A stretch of 45,957 nucleotides of DNA, taken from Nemertoderma westbladi (taxonomy: Eukaryota > Xenacoelomorpha > Nemertodermatida > Nemertodermatidae). This document shows, in pieces, positions 32,546 through 42,619 of the stretch (its first letter is position 1; every line of letters begins with the position of its first letter). The position numbers were made by a program, and so were the translations under genes. The notes below the pieces were generated by a model that was given only the letters and a program-made list of their open reading frames with translations, was not told the origin of the DNA and searched no databases. Location: assembly GCA_032718475.1 (NCBI GenBank), contig JAUCBJ010005095.1, positions 1 to 45,957 of the forward strand, in the 5' to 3' direction.

Positions 32546-33309
32546 AAACTAATACAGTAATAGGCCTAAATTATGTGAAAGGTATATCCACATTTTCCAC
32601 AATCCTGCAATCCAGTTTGGCCTATCAATTATTTAAAATTTATTAGCACAACCGGTAGGCCTACCATTACCGTATTTAAATGGTAGGCTACACAGTAGCC
32701 CTATAGCAGTACCGGTGCCGGTACCGGTACTAAAATACAGAAATACCTGCTTTATATCTACATCTGTACACAGCAAAATAGTGCTATATATAGTAATACC
32801 GGTACTGATAGCCTGAGAGAACAGCAGTAGAGAAACCGGTAGCATGGAACCTAACATTAGACTTTTGGAGGACATAAAAAATCAAAAAAAAAGGACAAAA
32901 AAAGGATTTAAACGGACAATAAAAATTATTGCGAAATAATAAACGTCACTCTGATTGAGTGCTATTTCTACAACTGTAATCCACATCGACATGGAGTACC
33001 GGTATGTAAATTCGTTTATTGTACCCAAACACAGTAGCCTATATACTTATTTCAAGTGTATAAAAGAAGAGACACATTGAAATTATTAGAAGCCGTTCTT
33101 AATGTTCATAGATTTTTGCATGTTAAAATAATCAAAACAATAACAATATTAAATTTTAATGCAGGTATAAATTCACTATATATCATCAAAGGTCACTAAA
33201 TGATTAGCAGATAATTCATTCATTCATTCAGATAATTAGAATATAATATGTATGTATCAAATTAGAAATTCAAATTTGTTTTTATTACCAAGAAAATAAT
33301 TGTTTAATT
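32546..33309. other. Non-coding stretch rich in TACCGGTAC palindromes
   Basis: Contains GTACCGGTGCCGGTACCGGT at about 32709 and several other ACCGGT words, an A-rich tract at 32870-32930, and no credible ORF. Confidence 0.45.
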
Positions 33310-33740
33310 AAACAGATTCGTTTTTTTTTTCGAAAATATTCAAATATAAATATTTATATTACAAAGAAAATAATACATCAAATATATTTATTTCCATGAA
33401 AATTATTTAAACAGGTTACCTTTCTGATTAAAAAAAATTAAAATTTATTTATATTAGCCTACCAAGAAAATATTGTAAACAGTTTCGTTTGTGTTTCGAA
33501 AAAATTCAAATATATTTAGAACAATATTACAAAGAAAATAATATAAACAGATTCCTTGTTCTTCGAAAATATTCAAATAAATTTATATTACAAAGAAAGT
33601 ATATTTAAACAGATTCCTTGTGCTTCGAAAATATTCAAATAAATTTATATTACAAAGAAAATATATTTAAACACTTGTGCTTCGAAAATAATTAAATTTA
33701 TTAATTTAACAAAGAAAATAACATTCAATGTAATTTATAT
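33310..33740. repeat. AT-rich tandem repeat, unit about 60 bp
   Basis: Units contain TTCGAAAATATTCAAATAAA, TTATATTACAAAGAAAATA and TTTAAACAGATTCCTTGTGC. The units at about 33540-33660 are nearly identical; the outer ones are more diverged. Confidence 0.8.
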
Positions 33741-33790
33741 TACCAAAAAAACAAATTAAACAGTTTCCTTTCCATCTTATTTCGATAAAA

Positions 33791-34664
33791 TTATGGCTTA
33801 TCGAAGTAAACATTTACTGCACCATTAAAGGTGTTTGATGAGAAAAGGTTCAATGCAGATCGCAAATTTTGATCTACATTGATTCGAATGAACAAAGATG
33901 AAGTAGTAGCCTGTCTTGAGACGGATGAGTGCCCATGTGTCTGTGTGGACACCTCATCGTCAAGACCAGGAGTAGGACTACTAATGACATTCAATCCCCG
34001 ATCCATATCATTATCCCTGTCTGTTGACCATACACTACCAGTAGGGGCTTTGGCATTAGCCTCAGCTGTATTTTGACGCTTATTACTATCAGATGAGTTA
34101 GTATCCCTATCTTTTCACTTCCTGGAAATACACTGTTGAGCATTGCTAACATTTAATAAATTCGACGTACTTGGTTTCAAATAACCAGTTGTAGTGGAAA
34201 GATTCTTGTGACCAAGTTATACTGGGCAAACGTAGGGGGGAGATTGTCATCAACAGTGGCTTGGGCTGCAGTTTTACGATAGGAGTAATCATTTGGCCAG
34301 TTGTGTTGATTCCATAAGCTCTCAGGATAGAGATCATGCATGAAAACAGGACATATTGACTTATCATCCTTCACTTCATAAGCCAATGGAAGTAGCTGCG
34401 AGGTTTCCCTAACCTATTCCTAGTCTTAGTTTGGCATTCAAGAAGCTGGAGAAAGTATAGTTGCTGTTTCAGGCAGAGGTAGATCGTGTTTCTTAAGGTA
34501 TGCAGATCTTTGAACCCAATTGCCCCTTTCTCTCGAAGAAGTTGGAAATCTTCCACTTCTAGGGGGCTACTAGCATTTTCCAGATTTCCCTTACAAGCTT
34601 CCTTTAGCTGCTTCATTCTAGACTTAAAAATGTCTGGTGTTTTTGCGAATTCTTTTCGGTCCAA
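33791..34664 (-). pseudogene. Crypton/DUF3504-type tyrosine recombinase remnant
   Basis: Minus-strand frame 34664-34371: KMKQL-type helix (RMKQLKEACKGN), FQLLREKGAIGFKDLHTLRN, TIYLCLKQQL, then TKTRNRLGKPR. This matches the pattern of the domain shared by QRICH1, ZMYM and KIAA1958-like proteins (EEDxLWxxGALGxxxPxxLxNTVxF...TKTxxGG). A second frame (34386-34177) has DDKSICPVFMHDLYPESL, similar to the CPVxxxELYL block. The last frame (34006-33791) includes HGHSSVSRQ, perhaps the remains of the recombinase GH box, but its surroundings are low-complexity. The normal host-gene relatives are domesticated Crypton recombinases. Broken in at least two places. Confidence 0.45.
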
Positions 34665-35009
34665 AACATTCCCATTCCCAAATCATTACATTTTCATAAA
34701 ATTCCATAATAATATGTCCTTTCTTCTTTATTACCGGTCACTGTACATCCATTACAAACAGAGAATTATTGTGCAGTTGCATAGCAACTAACAAAACACC
34801 TCACAGAGAAAATAACCAGGTTATTAGCCCAAGGGCAGAAAGTGATATTTTTTACATAGACCAGCATTAGAAAGATATTTTGCCCTATAAGAATGGGTAA
34901 TAACAAAATTATGTGACAATTTACTCTGATTTCATTTTAAGAAGAGAGGGAAAATTAAATAACAAAAGTGTTACAATTTGCTCTGATTACATTTCTGCAC
35001 CTGAGAAAC

Positions 35010-36615
35010 TTTCGGCTGATGTTGTAAAGAAACAAACACGGTGGTGTTGGCAACCAAATCTGGTCACTCTGTACAGGTTTTTGCTCCTTCCAGTAGTAGT
35101 ACATTACCAACAACAAAGCAGATCACAGCAGAGAACATCTCTGACATTCGAGATAACTTGAACCTCAGTGTTAGGTACACTCATAGACTTGCTCAAAACA
35201 TGCATTCAGTACTTGGATGCCTTAATGCAATTGAACCAGATCTAAAACAGAAACTTTTCAATATGGACCATAAAATTGATGACTTTTTGCTGTAAGTAGT
35301 GAAGATTTTGTTGTAAAAGCTGACAATATAGTTACTGAACGAGTAGTACATTCACACGTTTGTACATTCAATCATTTATAAAAATATGATTTACTCGAAT
35401 AAATACAACCATTACGTTACACGTGCGAACATGGTGATCACAAATGCAACGAGATTTAATATGTTTAATTAAGAGTTATGAAATACTGTATTTACTATGA
35501 TAATTAAATTAGTTATCTTTAGCTTGATGGGTTTTTAAAAAGTGTTTCTTTCGAAATGGATTGAATGTGGAAATTGAAGTTGGATGAATGTGGTGGATTT
35601 TTGAAGTTATGCTTATCAGTGATGGTTAAAGAAAAAGAGTATGTCACCACATCCACACTAACTAAACTACCAAGAACCTCTTATAAACAGGGTTTAGTGC
35701 CTCGAATTCGAAAACACTCTGGCGTTAAGAAACCTTTAATACTGGTGATTGTACCATCTATCAAGGAAAACGATGAAAACTTAATGAAGTTATGGCTAAG
35801 GATGGGTCTGCACAAACTATCTTTAAACGAATATACACTTGCAGTGGATCTTAAAGTTTGTAATATTCTCCTCGGGATAATGTCCCACAGCAGTCTACAT
35901 CCCTGCAGTTGGTGTACAGCTTTAAAAACAAACTTTGTAGAGAGAGGTGAGGAACGTACTTTGAAATCATTGATTTACTTATTTTGGTCGTTTAATGATA
36001 GTGGACGAAAACGGAAGGAAGCTAAAGAGTTTGACAATGTTATTCACCTGCACATTGTACAAGGAAGAGATGAGTCGACCTCGATCCTGATGGTCTTCCC
36101 CCCGCCTGAACTTCATTTACTGACTGGACCATTCAACAATATGTACAATGCTCTTCATGATATCTGTTCACCTGAGTCAAATATGTGGGTTCAATCCTGC
36201 CATGTGCAAAGAGAGGCATTACATGGAGGAACATTTACTGGTAACAGCTGTTGGATGCTTTTAAATTGAATTAATAACCTTCAATCTGTGTCCTGTAACA
36301 GCTTTACATTTTGTACAGGCGTTCAGAAGTTTCAACCTTGTTGTTGTTGCTTGCTATGGAACAAATTTATACCCCAACTTTAAAAATATCATATCGTATT
36401 ACCAGCGTGACTACCTTGAATTAGACATAAGTGTAAACCCGAAAGTACATGCAGTCTTCTGTGAAAGAGTTGGTCAGAGGCTGGGCCCTTCTTGGAGTGA
36501 GCAGGTGACTGAGTCAGTACATAGGGACTTCATTAAAAATGTTTGGGAAAACTATAAGAAAGTCCTTAGAACACCCAGACTATCCAATACACCTACAAGC
36601 TGTTCGAGTATATAA
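35010..36615 (+). pseudogene. Transposase-like gene of an uncharacterised cnidarian-type family, one-base frameshift
   Basis: A first exon-like part ends SVLGCLNAIEPDLKQKL...IDDF at a GTAAGT donor (35292). The main frame 35565-36269 has WKLKLDECGGFLKLCL, GVKKPLILVIVPSIKEND, MKLWLRMGLH, LAVDLKVCNILLGIMSHSS, HPCSWC, PPPELHLLTGPFNNMY and REALHGGTFTGNSC. A single-base shift at about 36267 continues into VTALHFVQAFRSFNLVVVAC, HAVFCERVGQRLGPSWSEQV and ESVHRDF to a stop at 36613-36615, exactly the expected next blocks. The family recurs in hydra, anemone and hemichordate genomes, from memory, without an agreed function; an RNase H-like transposase is likely. No termini were identified. Confidence 0.65.
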
Positions 36616-37396
36616 TTTGAGACATATGTGAAATATGTACAATACTGTAAATTACTTAATTAAACTACTTTATTTTAATGGTTATTGGAGTTACGAATGT
36701 TCTACAGCAATAATTGGTTTCCCTATAAGCACAAACAGTGCATCTGTTGGCAATACCGAACTACTAACCCTAAGAGAAAGTGTATCTAACACTAATCCTA
36801 ATGATTTCGGTATTTTCAGGCAATATCTATGGGATATTAGGGCTAATGTCTTGGAAAAACTTATGGCACTAATCCTAACCCAAAAATATAATCTCAAAAA
36901 TATCACCCCAAACTTATATTTCTCTACATATGATCAATTTATATGAGTTCAGGACCCAAAAAAATTTATGGGACAATGTTCAAGTCATTAGGTAAGTTTT
37001 CTGAAATCCAAAATTTTTTTTGGCTCAGTGGGCACCAAAAAAGTTGTTTTTTTTGCCTAACAAAAATATTTAAATTTTTCGATTTTTTCAACCCTTTTAA
37101 ACAAAATTGATTCTGTGCAAATTTGTGGAGATGGCAATTTTCATGAGTGGTTGGTCATCCCCAGGCATATTGTGATTCCTATTAAGAATTCCAACATTTC
37201 GCAACTTTAAGGTTCTGTGGCTCCCAAGTATAATTTATGGCTGTTTGTGGGGTGAGACACGAAAGTGAGCGAGCTTAGCATACAGGTACAACTAACGCAA
37301 TCGGTGTGTCTGTTGTTCTGTCATTCTGTTGTGTCCAATTTTAAACGTTAATAACTCAGCCAAATGTGAATGAAATCTATCCAAACTTGGTACACA
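36616..37396. other. Repeat-like non-coding DNA that received the TACA element
   Basis: No gene. The segment 37220-37396 (GGTGAGACACGAAAGTGAGC, then TCTGTTGTTCTGTCATTCTG) looks like part of another dispersed repeat; its continuation is found on the far side of the 4164-bp element at 41569. Confidence 0.5.
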
Positions 37397-38351
37397 TACA
37401 GGGTAATTCCACAAAAAGTGTGACATTGAATGCATTTTTGAAAAGTTATATACTGCATATAAAAATCTATCCTATAGGGGTAAAATTTACTGAATTTTTC
37501 GAAAATAATAGTATAAACGAGATTTTTTTCAATATTTAATGTCAAAAATCCAACATAATCCTCCCAAGTATGATTTGCAAAAAAAACTCTTTTAAAAGCG
37601 ATGATTTCAAATGTACATTCCTTCTCATTGGATGCATAGTTTACCATGCAGTTTTTTGTATAAAACTAAGCCTTGATTCGAGATGAAGATAACATACATA
37701 ATAATGCCATATGTCACATCCATAACGATCCACATGAATGTTTTCATATATGCTTTCAAAAAGTAACGTCCGTAACAAAAATTTTTCAAAAGTTTTTTCA
37801 TCCCCTTAAAAATGGCATAGACAAATAATTTTTTTTACAGAAAATATGCCCAATGGGAAACGAATCTTCTGACATAATATCAGACTCATATGATGAAATC
37901 TAATTGGGAAATTCTTAATATTAAGGTGTGTAACGTCCGTAACAAAGTTGCGTCCGTAACGTTATGGATGTTACTTAATAGCGGGAATTTCAAAATTTAT
38001 TTTTAGTCTATTGTTATTTAGTAGTATTACGCATGCACTAGACACTACACAGTTGCACTGTTGTAGTGTACTGGTGGTATGTGTATGTACAGGGGGTCTA
38101 TACTGTTATATAGTCACTGATAGTGCCTAAAAATATAGTATTATTTTATCAAAACACTTAAAAGACAGGGACATTGTGTTCAGTATTGATTATAATTAGG
38201 CTGGTACCAGTACTGTATGAATACATGCTTAATTTTTTTCTAACCCTACTATTTCCATAAAGACTTTTAAAAGTAGACCTACTATAGATAGTGCATTAAT
38301 GGTGTAGGCCTGCCTCTTTCAGTACTGTTGTTGTAAGGGAAGGAAATAAAT

Positions 38352-40340
38352 ATGAATCCAAAAACTGGTGCGGAGAGGATTGCAAAGTTTAGGAAGAAAA
38401 AGATGGCGAAAGATTCGGATCGCATTGCATATAATAAAGCGGAGAGTAAAAGAAAACGGTTAGCTAGAAAGAAACTTTTGACTGGGTCAGCACTACAGGC
38501 AGCTAAGAAACGCGTTTCTAATATACGAGAAAAAGCTACGGTGAGACAGGCGAAATATCGAGCTAAGAAGAAAATGGAAGTTGAAGAGAAAATTCCCACG
38601 GAAGATGCAACACGCAAAGCAACTTCTCGGGTGAAGCAAGTTCTACCCAGAAACAAATCTATGAGGCAGAGAGTGATACGAGAGATTGTTCATTCTGAAA
38701 ATATAGAAATTGGGACAAAGAAATGTCGAAGTTCACAAAAATTCAAAGATGACAATGAATGTGTTAATCAGTTTTATTTACGAGATGATATCTCTTATCA
38801 GTGCCCTGGAAGAAAAGATACTAGATCCTGCATTGTTAATGGAGTCCGTAAGTCTATTCAAAAGAGATACCTGCGTTACACTGTCAATGAAGCACATGCA
38901 TTATTTCGAATCGACTATCCAAATATCCAAATTGGAAAATCAAAATTCGCCGAACTACGACCACCATTTGTGTTGCCCAGATCAGCAACTCCACACGATG
39001 TTTGTATGTGTCCACACCATGAGAATTATCAGTTGAAACTGGAAGCATTAAAACCATTCTGTACTGGCATTCCTGAAAACCCAGATATTCATATGGTATG
39101 TAATATTCCATCGAAAGAATGCTATCATCAAACCTGTGAAAATTGCAAATCCAAACAGCTTATTATTTTAATGGACGGAGTTAGTACAGAACGTGAAGTT
39201 GAATTTAAACAGTGGGGAAACCAGAAAATTGAAGCTGAGAATAAGTACGGGTTGTATCCACACACAAAGTCACTGGCATCATTATTGGAGGATGTTAACA
39301 ACAAGGATACTATAGAATTTTTGAAACACCGCTTCAACCAGATAAAATCGCAAGAATCATTCAACTTTCATCTGAGTCTTGAAAAAGAACAACATCTTGC
39401 CCTACAATGTGACTTTGCAATGAATTATACTTCAACATATCAAAGGGAGACACAGTCTGCCCATTGGGCCAAATCACAAATCACTGTTTTTACAGTAGTG
39501 ACATGGTATTACTCTGGAGCAACTGGTCGGATTACAAAATCATATGCTTTGATCTCTGATGATGTAACACACGATAAGTTTAGCATCTTCAAGTTTATAC
39601 AAGAGATACTAGATGATCAGTGTCAAAACCATGGGGTAAAATCATTGACCGTATTTTCCGATGGAGCTGGATCCCAATTCAAAAATCGGTACAATTTCGC
39701 AAATTTGTGTAGAATAAAAACACAATATGATTTAGAAGATGTTAAGTGGATCTTTTTCGCTTCGTCACATGGCAAGGGGGCCGTTGACGGTGTAGGTGCT
39801 CAGGTAAAGAGAATGATTTGGCTCAAAGTAAAGGCAGGTCATGGGAAGGTGATAGTGAAAGATGCATCAGATTTTGTTAAAGAGGCCCCAAATTCCCAAA
39901 CGAAGCTAATATTGGTGAATAATATAGACAAGAAAAGTGATATCCCATTTTATGACAGTGTTCGACAGTTGAAAGGTTGCCGTGGATTTCACTATATTGA
40001 GGTGCAGGACAATTTTGAAATTATGGCAAAGTTATACCCACAAGCAGAGTCGAACACGAAATTTATCTTGGTTAATGCTGAGTTTGAAACTGCTTCCAGC
40101 CATGATGGTGAAGAGTTAGATATTGAGAATGTGGTTGATAAACCTCAAGGAGTCGTCACAGATTTCCAAGAAGATGATAATTTTGGTTATGTTTTAGAGG
40201 ATGTTGATAACCCAGATGTTGTGAAGCAAGATGGACAGAAAGGAGGACAGGAAGATGAAGGTAGCTGTCAGAGCAAGAGCAATATCAATATACTGGGGAT
40301 AACAATTGGTGATTGGGTAGTGAGTGGCAGATTACGATAA
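38352..40340 (+). CDS. Transposase-like protein of the TACA element (662 aa to a frameshift)
   Basis: ATG at 38352 after AAGGAAGGAAATAAAT; open for 662 codons. Residues 1-115 are strongly basic and coiled-coil-like (ERIAKFRKKKMAKDSDRI, KRLARKK), a likely DNA-binding and nuclear region. Cysteine/histidine groups C218-x-C220-x-H222-H223 and C257-x-H259-x2-C262-x2-C265 may bind zinc. An RNase H-like core follows: LQCDFAMNYTSTYQ (D354), FSDGAGSQFKNRYNF (D437) and FASSHGKGAVDGVGAQVKR (D479), good candidates for the catalytic acids. The tail is acidic (residues 600-645). The SDGxxxQFKN...SHGKGxVDGxG signature is widespread in invertebrate repeats. The frame ends only because of a 4-bp duplication; the rest of the conserved C terminus is at 40324-40575. 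Confidence 0.75.
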   Translation: MNPKTGAERIAKFRKKKMAKDSDRIAYNKAESKRKRLARKKLLTGSALQAAKKRVSNIREKATVRQAKYRAKKKMEVEEKIPTEDATRKATSRVKQVLPRNKSMRQRVIREIVHSENIEIGTKKCRSSQKFKDDNECVNQFYLRDDISYQCPGRKDTRSCIVNGVRKSIQKRYLRYTVNEAHALFRIDYPNIQIGKSKFAELRPPFVLPRSATPHDVCMCPHHENYQLKLEALKPFCTGIPENPDIHMVCNIPSKECYHQTCENCKSKQLIILMDGVSTEREVEFKQWGNQKIEAENKYGLYPHTKSLASLLEDVNNKDTIEFLKHRFNQIKSQESFNFHLSLEKEQHLALQCDFAMNYTSTYQRETQSAHWAKSQITVFTVVTWYYSGATGRITKSYALISDDVTHDKFSIFKFIQEILDDQCQNHGVKSLTVFSDGAGSQFKNRYNFANLCRIKTQYDLEDVKWIFFASSHGKGAVDGVGAQVKRMIWLKVKAGHGKVIVKDASDFVKEAPNSQTKLILVNNIDKKSDIPFYDSVRQLKGCRGFHYIEVQDNFEIMAKLYPQAESNTKFILVNAEFETASSHDGEELDIENVVDKPQGVVTDFQEDDNFGYVLEDVDNPDVVKQDGQKGGQEDEGSCQSKSNINILGITIGDWVVSGRLR

Positions 40341-40575
40341 GAATATCTATCCAGGCATTGTTGAGAGTATTCGTGGAGACAAGTGTTCTATTAATTTTAT
40401 GAAACTTACGTTTATGAACACATTTATTTGGCCAGATAAAAAAGATATTGACACTCTTGTCATGAATACACTATTATGCAAGACAGTTGCACCAACTATT
40501 GCCAGTGGAAGATTGATTTTTAAGTTTGAGCCATTAGAATATCAGCGGTTGATAAACTTGTTGCTTTCCTTCTGA
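40324..40575 (+). pseudogene. Frameshifted C-terminal domain of the same transposase
   Basis: Reading from about 40327, ADYDKNIYPGIVESIRGDKC, NFMKLTFMNTFIWPDKKD and a final FEPLEYQRLINLLLSF continue the protein that is cut at 40340. The block begins where GDWVV is left in the upstream frame. A small beta-barrel, Tudor- or SH3-like fold is suggested by the pattern (GDWVxxxYDxxxYPGIVxxI), an inference. AATAAA at 40852-40857 may be the polyadenylation signal. The direct repeat AGTGAGTG at 40319-40326 explains the break. Confidence 0.7.
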
Positions 40576-40915
40576 TATTTGAAATACTATTCAAATAACT
40601 ATGAATTCTAAATGCAATGCATTTCTACATTGTTTATAATTAGGTTTTGAAGTATGAACTTTAACAAATATATAAGGCATTGTTTTTGCCATGGTAAACA
40701 ATTATTAGTTTGGTATATACATTTTAGTTAAGATGGTTCAATTTGTTGTTGTGTATGAAATTTTGTGGCAAATATTTGTTGAAAATGTTATCTTGTAGAT
40801 ACGATTTGTAAAGTGAATTGAAAAAAATATTTGAACAATATTATTTGCATTAATAAATAGTTTTTGTAATTTTAGAATGAGAACTATGCATTAGATGTCC
40901 TTAGTTCAATTCATT

Positions 40916-40936
40916 GGGGGGGGGGGGGGGGGGGGG
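40916..40936. repeat. G21 homopolymer
   Basis: Twenty-one consecutive G inside the TACA element, 3' of the transposase gene. Length is likely unreliable in assembly. Confidence 0.9.
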
Positions 40937-41568
40937 TGAATCCTGTCTATCCATGTCCACTTTCAGACATTGATTATATTCATGCCACTGATGTTTAACT
41001 GGATTGAGTGGGTAAAAGTATAGCTTTTGAAGCACAATAATGATAAGTAAGTTGAAAACATTCTTTGGCCAAGACAACGATATAATGTAATTAAGAACAA
41101 AGATAAAATGTAATGTCCTTAACATAGAAATGTAATGTCTGTAACACAGAAATGTAACGTCCGTAACACTGAATTGTAACGTCCGTAACACATATCTGAC
41201 ATTTGGAAGACCTTGAAAGTCTAATTCACAGAGATATTCTGTCAATGAAGGTGTTGTTACATGGAATTGGTAATATTGTGAATAATTATAAGAATTTAAG
41301 TGTATAAATTTGGTTCGGCACTTTTTGGTGGGAATTATTAAAATATGTAAAAAAACTATGTCCAAATTGAGTAACGTCCGTAACAGAAATGTAGGCATTA
41401 ATCTGATGTCTTTTTAGGAACCAATATAAATTTTCTTTACTACATAGTAGTCAGTGATATGTTGGAATTCATAAATATAACAAGGAAATATATTTTTCAA
41501 GTTTGATGACATTGATTTCAACAATGGACAAAATCCTGTAACGTCCGTAACGGTGGAATTACCCTACA

Positions 41569-42619
41569 TGTAGTCTGGCAAAGTTTAGAAATTTTCCAAG
41601 TTGATCCATAGAATCTGACTAACGAGGAACTTTGTCTTAGTTCCAAAAAACGTGTTTTCCTTTGCCTTTACACAACCATACCAAATAGAAATACCAATCT
41701 TTAAAAACAGTCACCAAGTGAACATCAGTGGTACACTCATCATTTTCATCACTTGAAGGGAGCAACCCCTTCAACTGATCAAATTCAATGGCTTTTGCCT
41801 CCGTTAATAGAGCCAAACAAATTTTTCAATACCAATATCAACCTCAATTGGTGTATTTTTAAATGTCATTTGATGTTTAGACATAGCCTGCTAAAAAAAT
41901 CATATATTATGATTTTATAATGTTCTTGAATGAATAAAAATAACCATATCAACAATATAATTTACATCAAAAAAGGAATTTCGAGATTATTATATTATAT
42001 TATTTACCATCATTTTTTTTCGAAAAAATTTTCTAGAACAAACAATACTTGTTCTAGAACATTATTTTTTGTTTAAATTAATAGCTAAATCACTTTCACT
42101 AATAGTGTTCTAGAACACTTTCAAAAGAAAATTTACCAAGAAAAGCTAGTATAAAAAATTGTGGGGTGTTGTGCGGATGCCATAGTAGTACCTGTGGCTG
42201 TTGGTGAGGTACATTCGGCAGCCTCGGTTGTAGGAGAGGATCCATCTGTAGCTGTTGGTGTGGTGCAACCTACAGGGTCGACTTAGTGGTTGACCCGGCT
42301 CCTCCAGGTTGTAACAGCACCATTAGTAATATTACAATTATAAGAATTACCAGAATAGATGATAATATTTCGAATGCAAGTTTAACCTGTTTATCCGCAT
42401 CTTTTAGTATTCGTCATAACCAGTTTGATTGTTGTTCTGCATTGCTCTGCTGTGGTGAGCTCGGAATTTCACCTCAATGTTTTCTGCTTGTGTTTGTGCT
42501 GCTGGATGCTCAACTTCATCCAATTAAATTTCTTCCACAGCCGTTGTATATGTCTTGTTATATGTTGTGTATGTATATAACTCTATGCTACTTGTTCCAC
42601 TGAACAAAGACGACATGGT
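41569..42619. other. Non-coding stretch
   Basis: The first part continues the repeat interrupted by the TACA element. 42031-42115 holds three TTCTAGAA palindromes. The 42175-42290 part has GTAGCTGTTGGTG repeats. No coding region is supported. Confidence 0.45.
42031..42115. repeat. Three TTCTAGAA palindromes
   Basis: At 42031-42038, 42052-42059 and 42108-42115, the last two extended as GTTCTAGAAC. The core matches the TTCnnGAA half-site pair bound by heat-shock factors, but no gene lies beside it, so function is unproven. Confidence 0.5.

Larger units (their letters stand above)
37401..41564 (+). mobile_element. 4164-bp DNA transposon with TACA target duplication
   Basis: Inverted termini GGGTAATTCCAC (37401-37412) and GTGGAATTACCC (41553-41564), flanked by TACA at 37397-37400 and 41565-41568. 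Joining the flanks rebuilds continuous sequence (GGTACACATACATGTAGTC). Subterminal direct repeats TAACGTCCGTAAC occur at 37764 and 37931, with a variant at 37948, and at 41154, 41177, 41372 and 41539, with decayed copies at 41110 and 41132. They all point the same way. One large gene (38352-40575) fills the middle. A 4-bp duplication is used by several superfamilies, including Ginger, Sola1/2 and Academ; I cannot place this element among them. Confidence 0.85.

Noticed and set aside
40901-41398. 165-aa minus-strand ORF ending in a proline run
   Set aside because: The proline run is the antisense of the G21 homopolymer, and the rest covers the non-coding 3' flank and subterminal repeats of the TACA element.
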